A stretch of 64,000 nt of DNA from Pezicula radicicola (GCA_003008705.1 PDUO01000007.1:905885-969884), one strand, 5' to 3'; counted from the stretch's first letter, positions 35,178-45,975 are shown. Notes: generated from the sequence alone by a model not told the origin. Numbers and translations: made by a program.

Positions 35178-36225
35178 CGACGTGGAGTCCTAGAACTTCT
35201 TCACTTTATATGCCTCCTACAGATCTTAAACGTTATCCTGCATCTCGAATAAGATAGGCAGCAGGATTTACAATTGTTGATCACTCCCTGAGTTGAGTTT
35301 GGTGGTTGGGCTTATACGATGCTGTGACAGAGAAGAACCATTGAGAACGTATTCACGACTCCTCTGCAGCGTCAAGTGACGCAACAAGAGATGACCAGCG
35401 GAATAGGCTGTGTCATGCTCGCGATGTGGAATCCTTCTACTGCACAGCAAAAGTTGACCTCATCTCATGTATATCTTACGCGCCTTGAACGTTATTCTAC
35501 ATATAGCATCAAAGCAGGGTAGGCTTTTTATGTACTGGTCACTTGTTACTAAGTCGAGTTTACTAGTTGAGATCATACAAAGTGGTAAAGAAAGAAGAGT
35601 CAAGTTGCTCAACGAGAAACAACAAGCAGATTGGGCCATGTCAAAGTCATGACGTGGAGTCCTAGACTCGACCTTATCTCATGTGCCTCTTACTTGTACC
35701 TCTTACACCTCTTACACCTCTGGACCCCATTCTGCGCATCGTAGCAAGATAGGCAGTAGATTTTATAACTACCGATCACTCACTAAGTCGAGTGAAACGG
35801 TGGGTATTCGAAAAGAAGCCAAGTCACTTTTCACAGCAACAGAATGCGTTATGCAGCAGCACCCGGTCATCTTCAAGATGCGTGCACTTATTTGCTCTGA
35901 TTTGGCATAGAACGTTGGTGTTAGTGACAATTCTCTAAGTTGAGATGAAATTGCACCTCGTCGTAATGATAAAATCTCATAAGATCTACTTCATCCTAGT
36001 TGCTCTTTACGCCTCTAACTGGCATATTAACCTAGAGTACTAATCACTCACTAGAGTTATGTAACACAGTGGGGACTATACGATGTAATATACGAAGAAA
36101 AGAAGGAGAAGGTCATCTTCGATACTTAACTTTAGATCATAGTAAGGTAGGCTTTACAACAGTTGATCATTAGCCAAGTTAGGTTTGTTAGTGAGGATTG
36201 ATTATACAATGTAATATCAATATCC
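35178..36225. repeat. Degenerate tandem repeat array (about five copies)
   Basis: Diverged copies of a unit of about 120-230 bp can be followed by eye at about 35178-35340, 35430-35600, 35645-35820, 35990-36120 and 36120-36225. Shared landmarks, in order: GACGTGGAGTCCTAGA, CTTACGCCTC-like, AACGTTATTCT-like, AAGATAGGCAG, TTGATCACT, CTAAGT-GAGTT and TATACGATGTAAT. Differences are mostly transitions, consistent with RIP decay. No coding frame spans the array. Confidence 0.65.
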
Positions 36226-36759
36226 AAGGGTGAAAAACAATCCAAGTCTTTGACAATATATTATACTCTTATCTCACTACATAACCTTCTCAATAATATG
36301 TCGATATTGTACGTAACAAGGACTAGGCAACAATCATGAAAGTCAGAAACAGAAGTCAGAAGTCCTGTAAAGTGGGTAGGCATCAGTATAGCCGGTTTTA
36401 GGTTGGTGGTTGACAAGAAATCTTAGCTTGCTACGCCTCACTTAGGTTTAGGCAACTAAAAGAAGATCTTAGTAGCTTATGATGAAAGGGACTTGAGCTC
36501 TTTTCCGAGAAACCAAAGTGCAGGTTTGGCTTGCTACGTTATGTTCAAGCAGGCAAGTGGAGGAAAGGAGTCTAGGTATTCTAGTTTGTGATCTGAAGAA
36601 GTGAAGGGGCTAGGCCCCTTTTTAAGCGAAACAGAACTGGAATTCTAGGAGGTGGTGAAGGGAAAGGGGGGAAGACGAATGGTTGGCTAAATAGATTGAG
36701 TAATAGGATAAAGGAATTGGCAACTATGATGAGTTAGACGACAATGCAGAGCTTTCGCA

Positions 36760-36840
36760 AAGCCTGAGGGTAGGCTTTGTTTTTTTCAGAGGGGGGTGAT
36801 GTATGTGACGGTCCTAACAGACATCACATGCCTAGATCAA
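36760..36840 (+). mobile_element. Possible 3' edge of a decayed LTR retrotransposon
   Basis: A purine-rich tract (AGAGGGGGGTGATG, 36788-36801) is followed by TGTGACGGTCCT. Polypurine tract plus TG-starting LTR is the usual 3' arrangement of gypsy-type elements in fungi. No second LTR, primer-binding site or coding domain was found, so this is tentative. Confidence 0.25.
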
Positions 36841-37018
36841 ACCCATTCCTTAGTAGGACCTAGCAAGACGTATATTGGAAGAAGCAAAGCAGCTATTAAT
36901 ATTTGCTCCTGGGATTTTGGAAATAGCATGCCTTCGTGCTCCCGGTCTTATTAGTACTATTTTCATTCCGATTATTTGCGTCCTGGCGGCTTTTTAGTGC
37001 TCCCGCCTTCTACCCAAC

Positions 37019-39815
37019 CTAAGAATCCTCCTTCCCAGTACGCTTCTTTTTCGTACTCCCGCCTCCTACCCAACCCAAGAACCCTCCACTTGCGGTAGGC
37101 TTCTTTTTCGTGCTACTGCTCCGAGCACTCGATGGTCCACGGTGCTCGCCTGGGCCGGGCCGAGACGGAGGGCCGCCAGCCCAGTTACCTGGCGAGGGAG
37201 GTGGCCCTATGACACCAGGAGGGGGGCCTGGTGGTAGTGGTTTATGCTCAGGTTTAGGCTCAGGTATAGGCCACATATGCATTGTAACCGACCAACCTGG
37301 CTCAATCATCGTCTCCCACACTTGTGGTAGAATGATTTCCCCATTTGGTCCGATCAAATCATAGTGGCCGTCTTGAACATGAGGTCCAATAACTTCTACA
37401 TATAAAAAAGCTTGCCTGATCAACTCCTCCATGCCTGCCCATGTTTGGCAAAGGTGGAATGGGAAATTGAATTTTCGGCCAACGGCATCCTTAAACTTAA
37501 TAGGCTTCTTCACGCCCTCCTCCTTAGGGACCATTTTGGATTCCATTCCCTCCGCCTCCTTAGCCTTCTTAACATCGAGTTTCTGCTCAGAAAGGAGACG
37601 CTCCAACTCCTTTAGCTTTTTCTCTGTCACTCTCGCCCTTGTCCTCGGGCGCTTTTGGTTCTGGTGTAGGAGCTGCAGCTTTCGTATCGGCCTGAGATTG
37701 TAGTATTGCATCCTCAATAGCCTTTGCGTCAGTAGCACCCTTCTCTTTAGTCGCTTGTGTACCCAGCTCATTCGTTTCCACAATAACCTTTTCAACGTTG
37801 AGTTTTTGCTCGGGTTTTTCTGGCCGTACGGTTATGTCCTCAGTAGCCATTGCTTGCGTAGGCGATCTTGGTTCGGAGGATCCAAACCGCTTTAGTGCAT
37901 CGTCAATATTTTCTTGCATGTAGTTAAGATTCTCACTGCCTTCTTCTTGAATTCCATCCTCCTGGCCAGAACTGTCTGTGCACTCATCTTCATTCTGAAA
38001 GCTCGGAAGAGCGAATAAGGCCAATTGCTCCATGTGCTGGCCAAGGTGTTTTTGAAAACGGCGTGTTGTACCAGACCGCAAGTATGGCTCTTCAAATGAC
38101 TTGAGACTACCTGCCGAATCTGGATCGGAATCAACGAGACCTTTCTCCCAATCGTCACACAAATAACATGCGTTCGCCGAGATTCTATCTAGAGGTTCAC
38201 CGCACTTGAGAAGCAAAGCCTCAATCTGTGAAGCATCTGAGATAAAATGGCTGTTGTTTAAATGTCTCTTGAAGGATGATTTTGAATAGTAAGGCATGTC
38301 TTTGCAGTAAGGGCAAGTCCATTCTCGTCGATGAACTTTCATCTCATGACCGAACCACTCGTGTCTACTAGAGAACATTCTCAAATCACACTCTTCAAAT
38401 GTGCATACATAGGGCTTAAGATCTCTGAAGACGTGTCGCCTATCAAAATGTTAGCCGAACGGATGCTGAAAGTTCGGAGTTGGCTGCATACTTCCATGCA
38501 TTTCGATCTTTAACTTGCTGTTCTGTATAGCAATATGGACACATAAATGGCTTCCCATATTCAAACGCAATGTCATCAAAAGCCATTATCGGATGGGCTG
38601 GAACCTCAAGCTTGGTACTGTTAGGGCCGTCAAATTCAGTAGGGTCGTACGAGGTTTGTGATCCAGCCGGACTAAATGACACTTCTTTGCTATACTCAGG
38701 GCTCTCTTCGTAGAAGGTTGTCGCTTTTGTTAACGCGGCTGACTTGGCCACGGTCACATTGTCTTTACCTTTTGTCTGCCAAACTACTTCATCCCAATCT
38801 CTTGACAATTTCCCATGATGCTCTTTCCGATAGGTAAGATACTGTCTACGCAGAGTGATTGCCTTTCCGAGTCGTTCTAGCAGCCAGGTATTGCTGAATT
38901 TGGACTTTTCGTGCTTTTCAATTACGTGGTTAATGTCATATCTTGGATCGAATTGATACTGAGCAGCAGCCTTAGGATAGTCATCTCTAGCCGAAGAATT
39001 TCTGATTATCATAGAAAGCTTCATTAGGTTCGATGTGCTACCTCGAGCCGTGGAAAGAAGTCCTTGTAGTTCCGTCTTCTCTGTTCTTTCGGGAGTATGA
39101 GTGGTGTTCACAGATGTTTCGCTCTTACCACTATCGAAATCGCTTTCTGAAGAAGAGTCTGATCGATTGACCCTCTTTTCCGAAATCATTGAAGATGCTA
39201 GTTTACTTTAGATGGCTTTTTGCTCGATTGGGGTCACTTACCATCGTCGAGCGACTTTGCGAGATGTCGGAGAACTTTCATTATCCGCTCACGAATATTC
39301 TTCGCCCCTCTCAGCCGATAATCTAAAGAGCTCTGCAGGTATTCGCTGTGGAGGGCGCCTATATTTGCGCTCCAGGCTTGGAATTGGAGAAAGGCTTCCT
39401 GAAGAACCTTGAGACTTTCGTCTTTTTGGTATTCCGAAGACATATCTTCGTCGAGTTCTTCCAGTAGGCTGCGAAGTATTTGGAAGAGATCCAAGCACTC
39501 CCGACATTGCGAGGATATCAATTTCGTTGGCGCGTTCGCCATTGTTGACATCTCCTCGAGGGTTTCGTGATATCCAGTGTCTTCACGATCTGAGACTTCT
39601 TTGCGGTCATTGCGCTGAAACTCTACAGATGATTCTAGGGATGCAACTAAAGATGATTCATCTCGACGCTCGAGGTCTTCAAAACGTCCTTGAAGCTTCC
39701 TGCCTTTTTGCAGTTTAGCAGTTTGCAGGAAGTACCGAATGAAAGAGTACTTGCGGTAGTTGCGTTGGGCAGTTCGGTTCTCAGTATGTGGGAGAGGACC
39801 CTTAGCTCTATCCAT
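37019..39815 (-). CDS. C2H2-like zinc-finger protein with ubiquitin-like (ULD) domain, apparently frameshifted
   Basis: Exons 39242-39815, 38492-39197 and 38439 downward join in frame. The N-terminal 190 residues are helical (LDLFQILRSLLEELDEDMSS). A zinc-binding region follows: FMCPYCYTEQQ, YVCTFEECDLRMFSSRHEW, WTCPYCKDM...RHLNNSHF, then a divergent ACYLCDDW. The frame stops at 37587, but the next frame continues the expected coiled coil (EKKLKELERLLSEQKLD) and a ULD domain (FKDAVGRKFNFPFHLCQTW; HYDLIGPNGEIILPQVWE) ending in a proline/glycine-rich tail. The shift maps to a run of five T at 37617-37621; one base fewer makes one continuous frame. Such proteins are common and numerous in Leotiomycetes and are often near NLR or het genes. 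Function is unknown. It is either a recent pseudogene or a homopolymer sequencing error. Confidence 0.68.
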
Positions 39816-40023
39816 TTCTCATCAGCTGGGCACCCAGAACCACCGAGGCCACTGTCAACACTGTACTTGACGATATTTCCTATAGTCGTGTTTGTTGAGT
39901 GTGGATGGGTTGGTTAAGAGACCCCTTCAAGATCTACTTCTGGGCTTTGCACGTCTGACATGCTCGGAGAGGCTGAGATACTATGTAGCCTATAATGTAA
40001 CGCTGACAAAGACGTCAGTCCTA
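39816..40023. promoter_or_regulatory. Upstream region of the ULD gene, left flank of the transposon
   Basis: About 208 bp between the ULD-gene ATG and the TA target site at 40022-40023. Together with 41562-41650 this would have been a shared divergent promoter of about 300 bp before the insertion. Confidence 0.45.
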
Positions 40024-40056
40024 CGAAGGCCAAATTCATTAGACTTGGGGCTGGTC
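40024..40056 (+). repeat. Left terminal inverted repeat (33 bp)
   Basis: Identical to the reverse complement of 41529-41561. Begins CGAAGGCC and ends GGGGCTGGTC. Confidence 0.95.
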
Positions 40057-41528
40057 CGTGTACTCCGAATAGTATCAAAATCATTAAAATTACTACTATT
40101 TCTAATACTAATAACTATGTCAAATATACCTCTATCTATGAAATTTATTACCTCCCTTATCGTCTAGTATCCTCTGATTAATCTCTATTTACCTAGAAAC
40201 CTATTCCCGTATTGTATCCTAATCTATTTTATCCTATTCTATATACTATACCCTTTCTGTCTATTCTAATGTATAAGGCCGATTCTAAGTATTCGTAATA
40301 GCTATCCTTATTGGTATCTAAGCGTACTTAATTACGTTCATTTTAGGTAAATTCCTAGGGTATTCGTAGAGTAGATAACCTTTCTATTCGAATAATAGAG
40401 AGGTATATTAACTTATATAAGATAGGGCTCTATCTTATTATAGAATAAATAGTCGTTCTATTGCCTCTGGCAAGGTATTAAGCCTATCTATAAATAGGAT
40501 AAGCTTAGGAATAACTACCTCTTAATAATACCTTATAAAGTCAACCCCTCCCTTACCTTTTTCTCTCTTTATTATAGCCTTCTTCTAAAACACCTCCCAA
40601 GTTGCAGGCTTGCCTAGCTTCTTCCTCTATAGCCTTTCCTATTTAATAATATCTATAGCTTGAAGGCGGGCCTATTCTGCCTGTTTATGTAGTAGTAAGA
40701 CTATGTTGTATTCGTTAATAATAGCCTGGTATTTCGCTTTTTCGTCTGTAGTTTTAGAATTGTAGACATAGGCAGGGCCTTTATGATTATACGAAAAAGT
40801 ACCCTAGAATATTGCCTTACTATAGTTATTATACTGGACTTTGATGTAGCCTTTGTTGTATCGATTATCTAGCGTTCGGGATATTAAATACCTCCCCCTA
40901 TATTCTCTAACTAGTATTACAGCCTTATCTGTAAACACAACCCTCTTCTAATTATTAAGTATCTAATCCTTCTGGGAGAGTATAATCTTATATTATTAGG
41001 CTTCTTGTATAAGAGTAAGGGCGAGCTTTTTCGTAGGTTTAACTTGATTAAGATTGCGTACCTTTATCTCCCTCCGTATAGTAGATATAGACCCTTTAAT
41101 CCCAAGCTCTTGTGCTACCTTATATTGTCCTATCTCTCGATAATGCCTATCCTACTTAATACTAGCCTTTAATTGATTCCTAGCTATCTCTAATATAATA
41201 TGTAGCTTTGCTAGCTTCGGCTTATTAGCTACCTAGTCGTGCATCAAAGGAGGAGGAAGGTTGTAGCTATTATTGTAGACTTAAACTTTATCTAATTGTT
41301 TCTTAATTCGTTGAGCTAAAGTTAGATAGATCTTAGCTCTCTTTGCAGCCGGTAGAATATCTATTCTATCGTTAATTCGTCTAAGGAAGGCTCCCTTATT
41401 AGCGTCTGTATGAAATAGGTGTTTTAGAGGCATTGTAGCTATTATAATACAAGAATAAAGCTTAGAAAAGTAATTATTTCTAGTGTTTCGTGAGGCTATT
41501 CAGGTCACGTAACTACGAAAAACGCTTA

Positions 41529-41561
41529 GACCAGCCCCAAGTCTAATGAATTTGGCCTTCG
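41529..41561 (-). repeat. Right terminal inverted repeat (33 bp)
   Basis: Perfect inverted copy of 40024-40056, followed directly by the TA duplication. Confidence 0.95.
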
Positions 41562-41650
41562 TACTTCCCCGCCATGATAAGACCCTAGCAATCGATTCTT
41601 TAGCATCTCGACGGACGACAGCCTTATATCAATAGTCTGTTATAATCGCT

Positions 41651-43609
41651 ATGTCGGGCTTCGAGATTGCAGGCGTGGTTCTCGGAGGGTTCCCTTTGCT
41701 AGTATCCGTAGCTGACCAGTACGAGAAAGGGTTCGAGCCCCTGAAGAAATGGTGGCGCTTCAGGGAAGTCTTTGTCGACTTTATCGATGCTATTGACATC
41801 CAAAAACAGGCTTTCGACCTTCTACTCGAGCGCTTTTTGACAACTGCTGAGATTCCCTACGAAGAGATTCGATCATTAATGACAGATCCGAAATATGAAG
41901 GATGGCAGAACCAAGACATGGCTCAAGCTATGTCGGCACGGCTCGGTCCGTCGTATGATGTCTTTATGAGCACGATTCGGAAGATGAATGCAATTATGGG
42001 AGAGCTACAGAAGAGCTTATGCCTAAAAGATGGCAAAGTAAGAATCTATCTCCGATGTGAAGCTCTGCCACTAAGACCTCGAATACAGGTTAATTGGGCA
42101 AAAGATGGAGCAAGCAGATGGGATTATCAATTAAAGCGAGTTCGGTTCAGCTTTGACAAGAAAGGCCCAAAACTTGTCTCGGACTTGGAGAAGCATAATG
42201 GCGACCTCCAACGTTTACTTGACTCAATTGAAAAGCTTGATACTCCTCGACAAGCACGGCACAACTCAATGTGGGCATCGATCTTCCAGGCGATCAGACA
42301 GCATGCATGTAGTCTGCATTCCGCAATCAGATATGGGATGACATGTCAATGCCAAGCAATTCACAAAGCGAATTTGAGATTAGAAAACCGCAAGACTGGA
42401 AACTGGACATCAACATTCAAAATAGTTTTCGAATTGCACCCCGCCGACAAACATAAGATAAGACGAGAAGTTATAGCCAGCATTGGGGAGCTTACCACAT
42501 CCGAGACACATTCTATAGCCTCGACACAATCACAGACGAGTCCAACAGATGATAATAACCTATCAGAATTGAGGCGAGACTTCGAGTCTATGTCTATAAG
42601 TCACACTGGCGTTTCACTTCAGCCATATCAATCATATAAACTGGATGCCGAAAAGCATGTTGAGACGCCTATTCTCAGTAATTTGGTTGCTCTTGTTGCA
42701 TATAGCTCACATAGTATACGCCCAAGTGCCTTGAAAAGCCAAGTCGGGATGCCAGGGAAACATCCTTACAATAACAAAAAAAAGTCGGCGCGTTTTACAG
42801 CTTCAGAATTACCATATCGGTCAGAACTTGCGACGAATACGCTAGATATCAATACCCAAGCTCTCAATATGCCAGACAACATGAAAGTAGGCAATCTTTG
42901 CTCGGCTATTAGGGACTGTCCTGCCGATACATCGAATATCGGTTATCTGGCGAGCGATGGAAAACGGCACAATCTACGGGTCCTTAACATCGAGACGTTG
43001 AACCCTTTATCACAACTTGTGACGCTTGATAGCCTACTGACGGGCGAAGCTGGAATACGGTTAAGCCGGAAAGAAAGATACACCATAGCACTAATCCTTG
43101 CATCATCATTATTGCAACTCCAAGCGACGCCATGGTCACCTTCAAGCCTGTCCAAAAAGAACATTTATCTCTACCACCAAGGATCAAATGTCCTCGTGAA
43201 TGAGACATATGTCACACAGCAGTTCGTCAGTATTTCAACCGACTCGTTAGTGGAAGGTTCTCTTAACGAAACTTTGACACCCGAAACCCGTCTTGCTATT
43301 CAAGACAGCATCTCCGCACTTGGGATCTTACTTCTCGAGCTGTGCTTCAACTCGCCAATCGAGGCACAATCTCTTCGCAACGCTCATCTCGATGGAGATG
43401 GAAAGGCTAGTAAATATACAGACTTCATGACTGCGAGGGACTGGACCCAACATGTGGTAGAAGAGGATCCAAAGATGTATAGGGTGATTCGAGCCTGCTT
43501 TGATACCTGGGAAGAACGAGCAGATTGGGGGAACAAAGCGTTTGTTAATGCTGTGTATGGATGTATAGTTGGGCCTTTAGAACGGCTTGTTACGGGCTGG
43601 GACAGGTAA
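41651..43609 (+). CDS. DUF7580 domain protein (652 aa)
   Basis: Single exon from the ATG at 41651 (MSGFEIAGVVLGGFPLLVSV). This start, followed by helices containing YEKGFEPLKKWWRFREVF, is the usual beginning of fungal HeLo-like or prion-inhibition-like N-terminal domains. The C-terminal third matches DUF7580: RYTIALILASSLLQLQATPW, NIYLYH, then DSISALGILLLELCFNSPIE, with a kinase-like layout but without visible HRD or DFG motifs, so a pseudokinase-like fold is likely. The middle (about 290-400) is serine/threonine-rich and variable. Such genes are amplified in Pezizomycotina and often lie beside NLR and het loci; direct function is not established. A Tc1/mariner element ends only 89 bp upstream of the ATG, so the native promoter has been displaced. 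Confidence 0.85.
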   Translation: MSGFEIAGVVLGGFPLLVSVADQYEKGFEPLKKWWRFREVFVDFIDAIDIQKQAFDLLLERFLTTAEIPYEEIRSLMTDPKYEGWQNQDMAQAMSARLGPSYDVFMSTIRKMNAIMGELQKSLCLKDGKVRIYLRCEALPLRPRIQVNWAKDGASRWDYQLKRVRFSFDKKGPKLVSDLEKHNGDLQRLLDSIEKLDTPRQARHNSMWASIFQAIRQHACSLHSAIRYGMTCQCQAIHKANLRLENRKTGNWTSTFKIVFELHPADKHKIRREVIASIGELTTSETHSIASTQSQTSPTDDNNLSELRRDFESMSISHTGVSLQPYQSYKLDAEKHVETPILSNLVALVAYSSHSIRPSALKSQVGMPGKHPYNNKKKSARFTASELPYRSELATNTLDINTQALNMPDNMKVGNLCSAIRDCPADTSNIGYLASDGKRHNLRVLNIETLNPLSQLVTLDSLLTGEAGIRLSRKERYTIALILASSLLQLQATPWSPSSLSKKNIYLYHQGSNVLVNETYVTQQFVSISTDSLVEGSLNETLTPETRLAIQDSISALGILLLELCFNSPIEAQSLRNAHLDGDGKASKYTDFMTARDWTQHVVEEDPKMYRVIRACFDTWEERADWGNKAFVNAVYGCIVGPLERLVTGWDR

Positions 43610-45069
43610 TATAGGATACTTTCCTAACCAGGAACTATTGTACACAGGCAAGGCGGCTTTTATTGAATTAGTCCATTCAGGTTGAATTCACAGCAATTAT
43701 TTATATAGATGATCTAGTTTAGGAGAAGACTCTTTTTTTGCATTTCTCAAGTTTTATACGTCGGATGCACGTAATGCAGAGAGAATCTAAGAGATAAGTC
43801 TCCAACACTCTGTTTCTACTCTATTTTGATGATAACGACTTATGTCCTCATAATTCGGGCTATTTGGGAGGCACCAAGATAATCAATTTAGCGGGCTCAA
43901 TTATGAGTGCTTGGGACGTTATTGTGCCGTAGGACAGCGCCTGGGTGTTCAGTATTAACTAATCATGAATCTGCAGTGACATTTACTGGAAGGCCCAAAC
44001 CGACTGATCTGCCAATGTCAAGAGCACCCAAAGGGGGCTAAAAACACCGCGCGTAAAAAGAAAATCTCAAGAATAAGTACCTAAAGATGGAGCATAAACC
44101 CACGGCTTAACAACAACTAACATATCTCAAAGATTCATCAAGTACAAAGACTACACAAAGCCAAAGCAGCTCCCGAGACCAGCCATAGCTATACCTAAAG
44201 CCAGCGCAGCTACCTACTCACTAAATCATGAAATCGCCCTAGGAATCAAGAGCAAATCCATCGCTCATTAAAGCCAATAATCGTTACAAGCACTGCATAT
44301 TCTACCCTCATACCACTACAATTACTACATTCATTTGTAAGTAATACGTCCTCAAGCAAGTGCTATTTCGTTATTCTTGTATTTACTACATTGAGTCGCA
44401 ATTGTTACATGTTGATTCTACAAGCATACTTTCTTTTCTGTCAGGAATCTTCCTATCTTCGAAGAACATAAATTATATGTCAGAGCCTTGACCTTCTCAA
44501 AAAAAAATTCAAATACGCAAAGTCAATCGATACATCATACTTTAGAGTCTATTCCGGTAGTGAGCCACCTTCCGAACAATCACATAAAGGGGAACAGAGG
44601 AGAAGTATGCTTTGTCTATGCTGTATTTCAGAAAGAAGGAATTAGGACAAAGCGGAAAACTTTAGAGCCCTTGTAAACAAATTAGTTTCAGTGAATAGAA
44701 TACTATTGTATGATTAATTGTGGCCTTATACAATTCTTTGTTACGTTTATAAGGATCAATAGCACGTTATTGATTTAAAGTCGGAAGACTAAAGAGCTCA
44801 TAATGGTATTGTAATTGTACAGGTATATACAATAAGCGTTAAAGCCCTGAAACTATACAATTATTAATTATAAAGACTTATCTTAGAACAATAGTAACTT
44901 ACAAATGTAGTTGTTCTGCGAAGGAAACAAGTGGTGCCAGTTCGAATATATATACTTACTACATTCCCATTCTAATTCCATTCCTCATCTCATCCACATC
45001 AACAACCTCGAAAACAGAGCACTCACCCAAGAGCTCGCAAACACGAACACCGACAAACAACTCGCAAAA
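43610..45069. other. Gene-free AT-rich stretch
   Basis: About 1.4 kb with no supported coding frame. The last 150 bp is the leader of the next gene. Confidence 0.4.
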
Positions 45070-45612
45070 ATGGACAGACCAAAGAGAACACCCTTCGGAG
45101 CCGACGACATCCGACCCGACCTCGACGAGATGTTCGCAGAAGGAGCCGAATTCGAAGAAGAAGAGGAGGAGGAAGAACTGACCTTCTCGGAGCTAGAAGA
45201 ATTCGACGAGTTCATGAAGAGCTTCAAAAAGGACCGTCCTTTCTACAAGACCCACACATCAAAAACCGAAACAGATTCCAAGACAGAAATCCAAACTCTC
45301 TCCAAGAAGTGGCAGGACGATTGCACTGCCTACTTCAACAACCAAACAACGACCTTCCCTAAACCTCCGCACGTTGGGTGCAAGAGAGGAGGAAAGGGTT
45401 GCGTCAAAGGAGAGAAGCTGGGAATATGTCATCACGAACTCAAGACGGTTCTCAAGGAGTCGCTCGCGAAGAAGCTCACGGAGAAGCGAATCAAGAAAGA
45501 GAGACTTCGTTTTCATCCTGATCGATTCTCAAAGGACCCCGATCCCGAGAATCAACAGATGGCGACCGAAGTCTTTCAGCTCATGCAGCAAATCCTCGAC
45601 GACAATAAGTGA
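45070..45612 (+). CDS. Small acidic protein with a J-domain-like HPD motif (180 aa)
   Basis: ATG at 45070 in a good context (AAAAATGG); the open frame extends upstream without an ATG. The first 60 residues are acidic (EGAEFEEEEEEEELTFSELE). A KKWQDDCTAYFNN segment and a short cysteine pair (VGCKRGGKGC) follow. The C-terminal 50 residues are basic then contain RLRFHPDRFSKDPD followed by a helix (ATEVFQLMQQILDD). HPD between two helices is the signature of J-domains, which stimulate Hsp70; fungal proteins with LRFHPDRFS-type ends are common and also resemble NFKBIL1-like proteins. Whether this acts on Hsp70 is unknown. No signal peptide. Confidence 0.75.
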   Translation: MDRPKRTPFGADDIRPDLDEMFAEGAEFEEEEEEEELTFSELEEFDEFMKSFKKDRPFYKTHTSKTETDSKTEIQTLSKKWQDDCTAYFNNQTTTFPKPPHVGCKRGGKGCVKGEKLGICHHELKTVLKESLAKKLTEKRIKKERLRFHPDRFSKDPDPENQQMATEVFQLMQQILDDNK

Positions 45613-45830
45613 GAGCGGGAAGTGGTGAGGAGAAGAGGTGTCGAGAAAAGGTGGTGGGAAGAGGTGGTGGGAAGAGAAGAGGCGAGAAGAGAGGGGTCAG
45701 TGGCTGGTTCCACCAGACCTCAGAAGATGAAGAACAATGATATCCAGTGATCTCAATGGATGGGGAGAAGTGTTCTCATCCGTCTATTGTTCTCATTTTA
45801 CCCTATGTCCTTTTTCTATGTCCTTTCTCT

Positions 45831-45975
45831 GCGATTCTTTTTCTACGATGCATTTTCTGTGCTACTTTTTCTGCAATGCTATTTTTGTGATACTTTTTTC
45901 CCCCAATACTTTCTTTATAATTCTTTTTCCACGATTCTTTTTCTGCGATGCCTTTTTCTATAATAATTTTTAGTA
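45831..45975 (+). repeat. T-rich degenerate minisatellite
   Basis: About eight imperfect units of roughly 15-18 bp, consensus near TTCTTTTTCTGCGATGC, each with a T-run followed by GATGC, GATTC or AATGC-like ends. Confidence 0.7.

Larger units (their letters stand above)
40024..41561 (-). mobile_element. Tc1/mariner-type DNA transposon, decayed (1538 bp)
   Basis: The ends are perfect 33-bp inverted repeats at 40024-40056 and 41529-41561 (outermost bases CGAAGGCCAAATTC), flanked by TA on both sides (40022-40023, 41562-41563), the target duplication of Tc1/mariner elements. The minus strand still shows transposase traces between many TAG/TAA stops: a helix-turn-helix-like segment (VAQELGIKGSISTIRREIK) and DDE-domain fragments (VVFTDKAVILVREYRG; then a segment resembling FWGTFSYNHKGPAYVY if one stop is read as Trp). 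The interior is strongly AT-rich. Intact TIRs with a wrecked interior suggest RIP acting on repeated copies. It cannot encode its own transposase. Confidence 0.88.
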
